From positions 2,206,902 through 2,266,901 of the forward strand of contig NW_019091363.1 of assembly GCF_001949145.1 (NCBI RefSeq): DNA of 60,000 nt, read 5' to 3'. The position numbers and the translations under genes were made by a program. This document shows, in pieces, positions 23,534 to 34,486 of the stretch (position 1 is the first letter of the stretch; every line of letters begins with the position of its first letter). The notes below the pieces were generated by a model that did no database searches, was not told where the DNA came from, and was given only the letters and a program-made list of their open reading frames with translations. Origin of the DNA: Acanthaster planci (lineage: Eukaryota > Echinodermata > Asteroidea > Valvatida > Acanthasteridae).

Positions 23534-24422
23534 ACCTCTCACTAGTAAATTTCATAATTATGCTCGCATGCGCACAAACATTCTTGGCGGTAAGAAGTGT
23601 GAAGTACAGGGGTGCGACTTCGACGATCATTTTCTCTGAGGTTTTTGACATTGTTAAGTTTTTCTTCAGAAAATCCCATTAAATCTTTTGCTATTAGTTT
23701 CTAATTTTAGTGGAATTGTTGGTGCTCTGTTAAAAGTTTTAATATCGTAATTTTTCCTATGTGCACGAGATCGTCGTTTCTTAGTGTGGCCCCCTTCCAC
23801 CCTAAACTATATATATAAACTACATCGTCAGTGACCATGGTGCACCAACCTGTGCATTTTGTAAAACACCGATGTTCAATGTACATGTATACTGTGCGTA
23901 CATGTACATGTACATAGCTTACCATTGATCTTGGTCTTAGCTTGGAGTACTCCCAAAAGAAATGGTATCCAGTTGTTGTGTTTGGGGTTGTACAAGACAA
24001 AGTGCAGATTCCAAAGAGAAAGAGATTTGGTTCTTCAGGTTTCTCAAGTGCAGAAAGCAGCGAATCGAATGGGTATAGTACTGATACATGTACATTGAAC
24101 CATGGAAGTAGACTGAACATCAGTACGCGTTTTTACAAATGTACAGGTTGGCAACGATGTAGTTTATATTACCATGATAGAAGGGGCCATACTAAGAAAC
24201 GACGATCTCGTGCGCACACGAAAAATTACGATTTTAAAATTTTTTCACAGAGCAATGGGATTTTCTGCAGAAAAAATGAACAAAGTAAAAAAACTGAGAA
24301 AAAAATGATCATCGACGTCGCGCCCCTGAACATGTACATTTTCAATGGCCCTCTCACACTTCTTGCCGCCAAGACCATTTGTGCGCATGCGTGCATAGTT
24401 ATGAATTTATTAATGAAGAGGT
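23534..24422 (+). mobile_element. foldback DNA transposon remnant with THAP fragment
   Basis: Two long imperfect inverted arms, about 23534-23893 and about 24085-24422, pair over some 340-360 bp. Shared stretches include ACCTCT at the tips, CGCATGCGCACAAA, CTTGGCGG(T/C)AAGAAGTGTGA, CAGAAAATCCCATT, GCACGAGATCGTCGTTTCTT and AATATAAACTACATCGT-like runs. The loop carries a broken THAP-type coding fragment (23962-24078). THAP domains are the DNA-binding domains of P-element-like transposases (family knowledge), so this is probably a deleted P-like or THAP-bearing element. No clear 8-bp target duplication was found. Confidence 0.8.
23962..24078 (+). pseudogene. THAP zinc-finger fragment (38 codons, then stop)
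   Basis: The frame from ATG 23962 reads with Cys at residues 5, 6 and 10, then a FFRF stretch (24-27) and Trp37, then TAG. This matches the first half of the THAP C2CH fold: CxxxC, an FxRFP-like strand (Pro replaced by Leu here) and the invariant Trp. The second Cys-x2-His pair is missing because of the stop, so it cannot make a working finger. It lies in the loop of the foldback element and is likely transposase-derived. A longer overlapping frame (23942-24463) is in the wrong frame and runs into the right arm. Confidence 0.65.
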
Positions 24423-25121
24423 GTACATCATGGTGTTTGTGCTTCAATATGAATGCCCTTTGACATAGGGGCGAGCCATCCGAATAACTCTCACAACACA
24501 CCATCACTGTTGTTGGCCCGGGCACCCACTGCGATACCGGTGTTGACATGCACTTATGGTACTTTTTGACAGGAAAGAATATTGATTTGAGGGGATGAGA
24601 AGAGTGGATAAACAAATGAAGTGACCACGTCGCGCGTGACTGGAATACTGAGTAAAAACGGAGACATGCAGATTTTTTGATAAGGTCGGAAGTAGGCATA
24701 CCGCAACAATTGCCAGCAGTGCTTAGATTGTAGGGTTGCAAGCAGAATGATTTGTTGGGCTGCAAGATTTGGTATGAGGGCGCAAAACTTTGGAGATGCA
24801 GCATAGCATGTTCCTGAGTTATTCCAACCATAACTAACAATTTTGTTATTTGTTGTATAAATCTGCTGAATATTAGGCCAAGTTAAGAAAGAAGTGCGAT
24901 GCCATCAGAAAAAAATGATGAAATGGTTTTTTGGAGAGAAATCTTCCAAATGTTTGTCAAACTGTACTGAAATTAAGCAAGATGGACTACCTTAAACGAA
25001 GGAGTATAAAAAAAGTTCTCACAATGCATAACAGGACTCGGTAGTTACAATTATTTTGTTATTCTGCAAAAACGTGATCCTACCGATGGGTAAATTTTGA
25101 ACAACGACAATAGCCTTATCC

Positions 25122-25263
25122 GATTAGACGTCATGACTACGGTAGCACCACACTCACGCACATTCTTCAGCTTGACAGACGTGTGTGTGTGTTTCGCAAA
25201 TCATGACACTGTACTGGTCGAAGAGGCATGTAACGCCCACGTACCTTTCCACGAGCCTTGGGC
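25122..25263 (+). mobile_element. GATTAGA-family MITE, truncated copy B
   Basis: Aligns with 14589-14735 in the same orientation. GATTAGACGTCATGACTACG corresponds to the left terminus, and GGTCGAAGAGGCAT and CCACGAGC are identical in both. The right terminal repeat is absent. Confidence 0.65.
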
Positions 25264-25619
25264 AACCAACCTTGTTCTCATGGGTACGATCTTACAGCGT
25301 CATGTTGGTTCCCACCTTACCTTGCGCGTTCTATTGAAGGCACACGCACATAGCCCATCGGGAGTCGAGGATGTTGTGCAACCACAGAAATGCCTTCCAG
25401 TAATTCAGGTTGTTTAAATTAACTATAGCCACGTATGTTTATGCCCCACAGATACGATCATTACAAGTGCACATGCGCACTTTATTTTCAAGGAGACAAC
25501 AACTTGGTTTTTCGTGCTAGCAGACGACGTTACGGCGCAGAATGTTTCAACCTGGTCGCGTAGCTGAGGGTTCCTTACATCACAAGTCCTCGTCCTAATG
25601 AAGTTCCTGGTTGTGGTCA

Positions 25620-25952
25620 ATTTCCAAGGCTACCACTCCCCAAGACTCCCAGGCCATAATTTTACAACCACAAGCCTGACCACATTTTCAGGAAGTTATA
25701 CTACCCAGCCTGCATCCCCCAAGGCTATATAATCAATCCCCAAAATGTTTCATGGTCAGTCTCCATAGTCTGTCCATAACGTGTCCACTAGCCTTCCCGC
25801 TAGTCTTCAACTCAGTCTTCCTCGCTATTAGTTTTCCTAATAAATCATTGTCGACCCAAGTATCATTGTCACCATGTCAGTTCTCAATTTTAACTCAACT
25901 CCTTGTCAGGCGACGCTTATAAGCTCTTGTGTGACAAAATTTAAGCGTTACA
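25620..25952 (+). mobile_element. LTR of a retrotransposon (left boundary approximate)
   Basis: Contains TATATAAT (25726-25733) and AATAAA (25839-25844) at LTR-like spacing and ends ...GTTACA at 25952, directly before a primer-binding site. The last 75 bp recur at 25972-26046. The left end was not located (no matching TG start or target duplication found), so 25620 is a guess. Confidence 0.7.
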
Positions 25953-25954
25953 AC

Positions 25955-25971
25955 TGGTGGCAGCGGTGGGA
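25955..25971 (+). other. retrotransposon primer-binding site, tRNA-Leu type
   Basis: TGGTGGCAGCGGTGGGA starts two bases after the LTR end. It is the complement of the 3' end of animal tRNA-Leu(AAG) including CCA, 17 of 17 bases as I recall that tRNA. It fixes the orientation of the element as plus. Confidence 0.85.
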
Positions 25972-26046
25972 CAGTTCTCAACTTCAACTCAACTCGTTGT
26001 CAGGCCACGCTTATGAGGTCTTATGTGACAAAATTTAAGTGTTACA
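25972..26046 (+). mobile_element. second LTR 3' end, truncated
   Basis: Matches 25879-25952 (CAGTTCTCAA, CAACTC, TTGTCAGGC, ACGCTTAT, TGTGACAAAATTTAAG, GTTACA) with about 10 differences. It follows the primer-binding site with no internal region, so gag-pol and most of the 3' LTR have been deleted. Confidence 0.8.
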
Positions 26047-27683
26047 ACACCTTCGCGGAGGAGAGGGCTGACTGCAGTTTTTAGGCATTGGTTTTCAGAG
26101 CATTTACAATTTTTATCTTGTGTTTTCCTGGACATCGTGTTTCTCTGAGGAAGTGACCTTGTACTCCTAATCTGTAAAATATATAACTTTTTCTACAGTG
26201 CAACTTGGTATGTACTAGCCAATTAGAAGGAGTTCGTCTGGTATCAGAGAGCATGTGAAGTTTTGTGGATAGTGCAGATCTTTATACTTTTAGCTCGATG
26301 ACGTAAGTATTTATTTTTTCATTCCATCATAAATGTGATGTTTGAAATCGCTAGGCGGATTTAGGCAAGTGTGTGAACGCATATACAGTACTTAAGAGAC
26401 GAAAGGGGAGACGTTAACCGAGTAGTCAGTAATACTAGTAATTAGAAATGTTTTCCGACTGCAATCGTTTGTCATTTGTGCTCATGTGTGCATATTCAAG
26501 GAGCATACAAGAAATGTATTATAGTTTGTTTTTATCAATAAAGTACATAGCTTTTAACGTTTTAATGATAGACAAGCGTATCATGTATTTATGAACAGCC
26601 GCCATTTTTGTAATTTTCATGTAGCCAAGAGAAGCAAGAAGTTGAAAACCACATTTACATGTTTATTGCGAGTTCGAGTCTTTCCGAGTTTATTTATTCA
26701 AGTTTCAGTCGATTTAGCTTGGTGTTAGTAAATAGTTCCGTAAGACAGACTCTTATTCTTAGGTCTACATAAGACGGTAGTTGTTTTTTGCTATGAATGT
26801 TTGTTACCATGCAACAAGGAAATGCTAAGTTGGGTACCACGTGTATTTCTAGTACATGTCTCGTTCTCATTCTTCAGTTGATCTGATCAGTATAAATGGG
26901 TATATCTCACGACATGCCAAATATTTATATTTAGGTTTGATCTTATTTTACACGAGTGATTGTCATTGCAATTTGCCAGTGCTGTACGAATATTCGTACT
27001 GAGACAGTCAAAACGTATAGACGAAATAATGGCGTTTTGTAATCGCTATGTTACCAGATAATGATAGAATTAATAAACGGCGGAACAATATTGGCCGGAG
27101 CTCATGGTACTTCGCTACCGCCTTTTAGGGCCTAACAACTGGTCTTGTGTACAATTCTGTGTAGTTGAGTATAATTAAGACTACATAGTCTCTAACATCT
27201 TGCACATGACAACGGGCCCCTCTTCATCTAATAACAAGAAGGATATTGATAACCAGCGATGCAACTGTGCCCCACTAGTGGTCGTCTAATCCAACCATCC
27301 ATCGTTCGGGAACTCAAACTATGGTGAACTATAGTCGTTGCTCTAACTTGTTGTAAGCTGTTTTAACTCTGCTTCCTTTTTATATTGAAGATCAGCGTGT
27401 GCCCTCACAATTCCAACTTAGTCCTCAAGGTAAAAGGTCAGGACTACCAAAAACTCAACCAGGTCTCTTTGCTGTTTCAAATGATAGAAAACAGTGTTGG
27501 TGGTAAAATAATTTGCACCTGTGCGTCTACTGTGAGATGATGACAGGCCGATCGTCAGAAGCTCAAGTCGATTGAATCCAGTGAATGGAGATCCTAACCC
27601 CTACATATAAAATTAATGTCCACCTTAACGAAAGCCTAACGGTGCCATGAAGTATATAGGCTATTTCAAAAAGTTCAGTATAT
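26047..27683. other. intergenic, no gene recognised
   Basis: A/T-rich. Includes a 14-bp palindrome TACGAATATTCGTA near 26985-26998 and no exon-like segment. Confidence 0.4.
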
Positions 27684-27966
27684 TGTAGCGCCGGCGGGTC
27701 CGGCCGGTGGGGGCGCCAGCTCGGACCCGCATGGAGTTGGCTGGCTGCCCGCGCTGGTTGCGAACGGCCCGCGGTTTTCCCGCCTCGCGCCTGCGCAGTC
27801 CCTGCCGTGAGGCGCCATGTTGAAAAAAAAGGGATTGTCGGAAGAGGACATTGTGGTGCTGTCAGATTGCGACAGAATAAAGCAGACGTTTTTGTGACCA
27901 GAACAGTGAGTTGCACCAGCGTGTCGTTCTTACAGCGTCGAACCCTGTGCAGCGGGACACGCTACA
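27684..27966 (+). mobile_element. GC-rich solo LTR with 4-bp target duplication
   Basis: 283 bp starting TGTAGCG and ending CGCTACA, a perfect 7-bp terminal inverted repeat with TG/CA ends, flanked on each side by ATAT (27680-27683, 27967-27970). An AATAAA lies near 27876. The first half is strongly G+C rich, unlike its surroundings. There is no internal region, so it is a solo LTR formed by LTR-LTR recombination. The 4-bp duplication suits Ty3/Gypsy-type or related elements. A minus-strand ORF over it is an artefact of its composition. Confidence 0.85.
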
Positions 27967-27994
27967 ATATAGTTTTCCTATAAATGGAAAATAA

Positions 27995-28420
27995 ATACTT
28001 TCCAAAAGTTGTTTTAAGAAGATTCTTTTCTCAAGTTCGTTTTTAACAAGGAACTTTGAAAACGCATTTGAAACATAAAAGTAGTAAAAAGAACTCTACT
28101 TTTAGAAACACTCAGTTGCTAGTCTCAGGGAAAATTTTTACAAGAGGTTTTTCAAATGCGTTTTTTATGAGATATGTATGTTTTCAAGTTCATTTTAGGA
28201 ATACGGTTTGCCTTCGGGTTTGTTTTAATATAAAAAAGAAACTTAAAAAATATATGAAACGAACTGTGAAAATAATGTTGTAAATATAAATCCTCTCCAT
28301 ATAGGAACAATTTTCTTTTTTAAATTAGATCTCGTGAAAACGAAGCTTGAAAAATACATCTCATGAAGAGAGCTTGAAAACAACACACTTCACGTTTGAA
28401 AATGTATACCTGATGGTGAA
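27995..28420. repeat. cluster of AAAACGAACTTGAAAA-like words in both orientations
   Basis: Includes a perfect 15-bp inverted pair AAAACGCATTTGAAA (28059-28073) and its complement (28150-28164), plus TCAAGTTCGTTTTT, TTTTCAAGTTCATTTTA, AAACGAACTG, AAAACGAAGCTTGAAAA and GCTTGAAAAC. It is probably the remains of an A/T-rich foldback or satellite-like sequence. Confidence 0.45.
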
Positions 28421-28859
28421 CTTGTGGGCTTCGTGGGCGATAGACAACCAAGATCCCTGAGGGAGCAAAACCAAGACCGGACTAAACTCTTAATACTAAG
28501 ATAAGTAAGATTAATTACATGTCTCTGATATCCGAGCAAAGTTTTGCTTTCTAAACCGGAGGGGACTTCAAAATATTTATTCAGATGGTGTAGTCGATAG
28601 ATATATATATTCTTAAATTATAATAGGGCTAGCGTATTTAAGGCATAAGGCGTCAGTTCTGAAGTAACGCTTACACCCTGCGATTTGCACGTCTCTGACA
28701 TTCGGAGGTCACCAGATGTTGACTAACTAGTTCACAGCTATATCGGGCCAACCTGTTTCTAAATCTTGGTTACCCTCTGGCGTCAAGTTACATTTTTACA
28801 GACAAAACCTGTGCATGGCTTCTGTGTGTCACTCAAAATAACGGCGGACATTTTGTGAG

Positions 28860-29160
28860 AAAGGAATTTGGACGGGCGGAGTATTTTTCCTATCCTTCTG
28901 CGGCCTTCTAGGCGCATTGAAATGAGAGACCGTCAAGTATTAAGCCCGAATCTCGTCAGCAGCGAGACGGGGCGTTGTGTGGCGGGAAGAGGAAATTGCA
29001 GTTGAGGTTTTTATTGGGCCCTGAGGGCCGAGGTGGCGCGGGCGCAGCGGCACGTGCACATAGGCCTGACCAGTCACGATCACTCCGCTGCATCGCACTC
29101 GTCGCGGTAAGCTCTGGACGCGATGAGGGACGACCCGCATTTACAGCAGAGGTGTGAGCG
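28860..29160 (+). promoter_or_regulatory. GC-rich, CpG-rich block, possible promoter or first exon
   Basis: CpG-dense compared with the surrounding DNA. It contains a good splice donor (CGTCGCG/gtaagc, about 29107). There is no conserved protein in it. It may be an unmethylated promoter region with an untranslated first exon reading rightward; this is speculative. Confidence 0.2.
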
Positions 29161-30462
29161 AAATGAGAAAATCCACGACAACGATTCTATGGCTGAACTC
29201 ACAGACGGCATCGCAGCAACCGTCTGTTTCTTACACGTGGTAATCAGAAGATAATGAGAAACTAAGTTCATTATCAGTGGGTTGCTACGGGAGATATTTT
29301 GATGGAGCGGTTATAATCTGTCTCATGAGACGGTAGAACAACGATTGTACTAATTATGATCGGGTGATTCTGGGCTATACGATGATTGACGGAATTTACC
29401 TGAGACGTCACCGTTCAATTGTCAGTCAAATCCTGTTCAGTCATTGTGCCATTTACAGTCAGGTACTAACTCTGACTTTCCGGAGTCCAAAATATAACAC
29501 TAACATATTGCAAGGATATATCCCGAGGTTCAACAAGCGAGCCTCAACGATTATGAACGACCCTACTACTTCAAGGAGTGGATAGCTGTCTGGGACGTTT
29601 TTCCCAGCTAATTCCTTTGACGTCAAGTGCTGGGTTTTAGAGACAGTCGACAAATGACAAAGTTTGAGTAAAATTTCCGCACCTCCCCGACCTACAATGA
29701 CATGGCCTTTCTGGCGCCATGCACAAACATCAGGGTAACTTGTACAACAAATTAAAGGAGTCCCATCAAGAATCACTTCAGTGGAAAGTGTGAGGGAAAA
29801 GTAGCTTTTCTGCCTTCTTGCATGCCAATATTGAAGACGTTGAGTTGACCGCGTATTCCTTCAGAGTGGCCTTTGTAATCAAGTCCTTTGCTGTTGTATA
29901 ATGTAAATGACCGGAAATGTCATTGAGACAAAGGTATCAGTGTGAGGGAAAATCAGGAAAAAAGACAGGATGTGTAAACACAGACTAGTCCGATCGATTT
30001 GCACTTACCTTGGACCATTAAATGAGATTAAAAAAAAATGTCATGGACTTTCCAGACTGAGCTCTTGTGACCGGCCTGACCCTGCCACAGATGGCGGCAG
30101 GCTTGATAGAACGTGTATGCCCTCGGGGACGTACAGTCAACAAGCAAATGTCTCAAGCTATGACCCACTGTAACTAGATGATGTCCCACCACGGAGAGAC
30201 TCAAATCCAGGGGCTTGGAGCGGCGGGGCTTTTCTTTAGGGGATTGTCAACGATCGATAATAAATGCGTTAGATTACCAATGAGAGGAAACTACTGGACA
30301 CCCCAAAAAGTGATATTATGGCTCCATTTCCTGAAAAAAGGCTGAATGGTGATGCGACTTTCTTGAGATGTGGCGTACAAAAATAATCTGCGAGATGATT
30401 TTCTGAAGTGATCGGACAACATTTTCGTATTGTGCACTCAACTACCTTGTAAGGCGAGGTTT

Positions 30463-30657
30463 GGGGGAGCGGGTTAGCGTAGTGGTTCTTTCCTCGCTTT
30501 GGACCAATGAGGCCCGGGTTTGAGTTCCGGCTTGGCCCAGGCTGGTTTCCAGTCCACAACTCGCACTTGAAGTTTTCCTCCTGGTACTCCGTTTCCTCCT
30601 GCTCCTAGTACGGGACCATCTTCCTAACTCTGTAATGTGATGCTGATTAATAAAGTG
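30463..30657 (+). mobile_element. tRNA-derived SINE
   Basis: A pol III box A, TAGCGTAGTGG (30475-30485), is followed 42 nt later by a box-B-like GGTTTGAGTTCC (30517-30528). Downstream comes a SINE body with TTTTCCTCCTGGTACTCCG and TTTCCTCCTGC, a type of conserved central segment found in many invertebrate SINEs. It ends near TTAATAAAGTG. The tRNA part cannot fold as an intact tRNA, so it is not a tRNA gene. Confidence 0.75.
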
Positions 30658-30951
30658 TATGAATTAACGTATACTTATTGGCGCAAGTTACCTGAGTTGC
30701 TGAAACCGTTATTAAAAACAACAAGGCGAGAGTTTTTCGTAAGTTAATTGGTGCTCGTTTTTTTAAGACAAAGCTTAGAGGAGGACGAAAAGAAAGTATT
30801 TTGTATGGTCTAAAGAAAACCAAAGAAGGGTCGACAAGACAGAAGGAAGAATACACCCCCCCCATAAAAAGAGGTTTCCCTTACCATTAATTTTTGGGGG
30901 GACAACATAACCACACCGCCGCCATGTTTGTGCTGCTTCCACTTTGACCTA

Positions 30952-31874
30952 GACTGGTTCCCGTCCCGTGCGTAGTCTCCACACGTCTTACAGACGTCCT
31001 TAGAACGTAGGGACCGGAAGCAGGTAATGATTCCGGAGGAATCCAGCCAGTTTTATGTCAATAAGGAAATTAGCGTGTAACATTCCCAAAATACAACGCT
31101 ATCACGTGACAAAACCTTGGAAGCCTTTCTAGAATAGATTAACACTCTCTCTATAGAGTCATTTCTGCACGCAACACAACTTTCCGACGTATTTACCTGT
31201 TTTTTTAGGCATAGGCCTAACCGCTTCCATAACTATTGGGGAAAAAGTTTATGAAGTTTTACTTGGAGCCACGTGTTCGGCTGTCACGCGCACGAAAGGT
31301 TGTATGTAAACATCATCTCTATCAACACAAAAACGATTGCGACCTAAACGAATCAGACACCAGCAAGCTACTGTCTCTATGGGTGCACCCCCGTAAGTAG
31401 GCCAAACTATGTCCGTCGAGCTCATTAACCAGAGTTATACACTCAAAATATTCTACATCAGGGTGTTATCAGAGCCATGCAATTTAGAATTGAAGAAACA
31501 TGGCACTGAAGCTGTGGCCTCGACTGAGGGGTTCCAAATTCTGAGCAGTTTGGATGGAATCAAGTCCAAAGGTGGCACTGTTCAGCCGTTTTGCAGAGGG
31601 ATGCTTTTCCAAAATAGCAATTTCTAGGGGCAGGGAAATTGATTGCATTTTTGGGTGGTCTGCTTTGGGCGAAAATTCTCAAAAAGTCATTGGTTAACTT
31701 ACCAATAATTGAAAGGAAAAGACGACATGTTGATCATCATTTTTCTGTGCAGCCTGAACACCTGTGATAGTTGTTAGTATTTATAAAAGAATTTTAATTT
31801 ATCACTGGTGTTTATGGGAAGGGCGCACCATTCAGCGCTGCCCTGGCCACTGTGCGGAGGACCGGGAACCAATC
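30952..31874. mobile_element. TA-flanked DNA element with GGTTCCCG termini (923 bp)
   Basis: The left end GACTGGTTCCCGTCC and the right end, read on the other strand, GATTGGTTCCCGGTCC form the terminal inverted repeats. TA borders both sides (30950-30951, 31875-31876). The interior has no transposase-like frame. The termini resemble those of 39424-40139 and its relatives, but the body is unrelated by eye. Confidence 0.65.
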
Positions 31875-34478
31875 TATACGGTCATGACAACGTTTTCCTA
31901 GGCCATTCTTCCTACTTCACAACTTTGTGTTTGTAGGTCGGGAAAAGCCTTGAGAATTCATCTAGAGTGGAATATTCGAAACGGTCTCCAGAGCATCGTA
32001 CGGCTAAGCCTATTTTTGGTGTGTCCCCCGCGTATTTCCAATACGCGAAGCTAACTGCCGAGGACGAAAGCTCGCAAAATTGAAATCGGGAACTTCGCCG
32101 TCAATTGGACAGCGAAGCAGACCAAAAAGGGTGTTTTTTATTTTGTTTTGCCCAGATCTGAATCCGGAATATCGGTGGATCTGAGCACTAACTTAAAAAA
32201 AGAGAAAACCTCTGGCCTGATACTAGTAATGGTGGAGGCTAAAAAGACAATCGTATTTAACCGGTGCATGCTGCAGAGGTACATTTAATGAACGGATTTA
32301 TTGTGATAACCCTAAGTTAAAAAAAAATAAAAATCAACGAAGATGACAATATCAAGGCATTATTTTTGATAGGTCCATCTTCAGCTTCCACTGATGTGAA
32401 CCGTAAAAGTCGGAGAGAAGAATGGAATTGTGAAGTTGGGGAAAGAAGAGGTACACTCAAGATAATAAACATCCTATCCGCGGTGATTTTAATCAAATTC
32501 TAATGGTAACAAACACTGGAATAGATTTTTTTATAGTACCGCTATTTACCGCTTTTTATGTACCGCTAAATCCAATCCTTTTCCCTGCCGTGTAGTACTT
32601 CATTTGGTAGATTTGCTAAAGATACAGCGAATTTTAGATTTATTTCCATTACAGCAAATCCTTCATGGATTTTATCAAATTATCTGACCGCTGGTTGACG
32701 TTTCACTGGCTTTCTTCAATTTCAGTACTAATATGTACCGTACCGTATTGCCTTGGCTGGATTTAAAAATAGAATTTAATCATTTGAATGGTAACTGACA
32801 AAGGGGAAAGTTGATTGATGTTCCTAGCTTTCAAGGGGGGCCAAATTACATGGCACGTAATTGCAATCCCATGCATGCAAGGTTTAACAAAAAAGAGTAT
32901 ATAACTACTTTAAACGAGGAATGAAAATACGCATGAAGTTGAATGCCGTCACCAAAAACCAATATGAGATTCAGTTTACTCACATGGCAAGACATCTCAT
33001 AATGCATCTGATTTAAAATCATTTGGTGACAACCACAATGAGAGTTTGTCGAGTGCTTTATGTTGCGCCAAGTTTGTCGTTTATGTACAACAGATCAGGC
33101 CGGTTCTCTTTGTCGGTATGCGACCACACGATCCACCGGTCAGAAGTTAATTGGTACGTTTTACATATTCCATGACAAAATACCCTGCGTTGAGTCGCGA
33201 GACTGGAAGTTGCCAAGATTTTGTAGAGCTTTCGTTTCATCTGCAGTCGGCAACGGTTTTCTCGTTGTGGTTACAGGTTTCGGAGGTGAAGCGGTGACGA
33301 TAGGGATGGGCGGGGCATAGAAGGTATCATGGCATCTATGTGCACAGTCTTTAGTTTCAGAGGATAATTTCGCGATAGTGCAATTTCTTGGCAACTTGGG
33401 GAAATCGGCCTGGGAATGGGACACCACTGCTAGCGTTTTTATCAATCTTCGTCCCAGATATGGACTGAAAGTGGTGATAGATATTTGTCAGAAAGCCTGG
33501 AGCTTGCACAATGCCTGTCGCATTCAATCCGCTCATATTTCATGCCCTCCCCTGCAATTTGAGAACGATCCTCATCTTTTTTTGTGTGAGTTTTGAAAAC
33601 GCCAAGGGAGAAAATGGCAAAAGTATAGGTAGGCCTAGTGAGGCCGTAAGAATCGCCATTTCTCTCTTCTGCATATTGTGGCCACTGGCATCAAAACAAA
33701 AATCATATCGGATTTCGATTTATAACCCCTCAAAATGTGGTAGGGAACAGCCAATAGTTTTCTTTTTCTTTTTTTTCCATTCTGGTCTTCCCCATCTGCC
33801 TCTGAAATAATGCATCCTCTTTGCGCTTTGGGAACACATTTTCACTTGACACGTTTCAACATCTGTAACTCTCACAGAGGAATACACCAAGGAGAGAGCG
33901 AAAAAAGTCGTGCCAGCCTGATAAACAATTCTGTCCTCGTCCCACGCCAAAAAAGAGCAGAACAGCACGAGAGTTACACATAGCTGAACAAACATGGCAT
34001 TCCTCTTGAAACGAAGGCTAAAGCAGCGGCAGAGAGGAGATTAGGGCCCTGAGAGCGGGGAGACGGAAAGGAACTTGAAGATTATGAGGACGACGACAGC
34101 AGAATCTGAGGGGAAGTACACTATGAGGTTAGATCTTTCACAGGGGAGTAGAGGGCATCTCATCCGCTACATTCGCGCTGCGCTTGGCCACTTCAGTAGG
34201 TATTCTGTCGATAAGATGATGTGGTATCTCCCAATTGATAACACAGAAAAGAACTGCAGCTTCACTCACCAAATCAAAGTAGCTCAGAGTGTACCATGTT
34301 TAGGCCTACCAAAATATGAAAAAGTAGAAGGATATGAGGCATGTCATACCTCACACACAGTGGTGTTTCTGACGGTTATATCTCAATAGATGATCAGATT
34401 TAATTTTATTAAACCTCCCCGGTCAATTTATCACACCTGTTGTGGCATAGGTTTATTATCCGAACACTTCAAAGTATC
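31875..34478. other. mostly intergenic, no firm gene
   Basis: Apart from the weak two-exon candidate at 33161-33995, no feature is recognised. The T/A-rich part near 32525-32570 has three TACCGCT words. Confidence 0.35.
33161..33995 (-). CDS. possible two-exon secreted protein, unrecognised (weak)
   Basis: Exon 1 would run 33995-33846. It starts MFVQLCVTLVLFCSFLAW, a plausible signal peptide, and ends ...VETCQ before gtgaaa. Exon 2 would run 33409-33161 after acceptor tcccattcccag, phase 0, reading ADFPKLPRNC, then four further Cys including CAHRC, a Pro/Thr-rich stretch (PPIPIVTASPPKPVTTT), then stop at NM*. The joined product is 132 residues. I do not recognise the family. The donor is poor and there is no other support, so it may well be chance. 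Confidence 0.15.
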
Positions 34479-34486
34479 CTCTTGGG

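Noticed and set aside
23942-24463. 173-codon plus-strand ORF
   Set aside because: It overlaps the THAP fragment in the wrong frame and runs through the right arm of the foldback element. The conserved THAP signature is in another frame.
24226-24840. 204-codon minus-strand ORF, the longest gap-free frame in the window
   Set aside because: It starts in unique flanking DNA and ends inside a transposon arm. No domain is visible and its composition is unlike a conserved protein.
25097-25417. 106-codon plus-strand ORF
   Set aside because: It covers the truncated MITE copy B and flanking DNA with no domain.
27563-27916. 117-codon minus-strand ORF
   Set aside because: It is open because of the GC-rich solo LTR; no retroviral or host domain.
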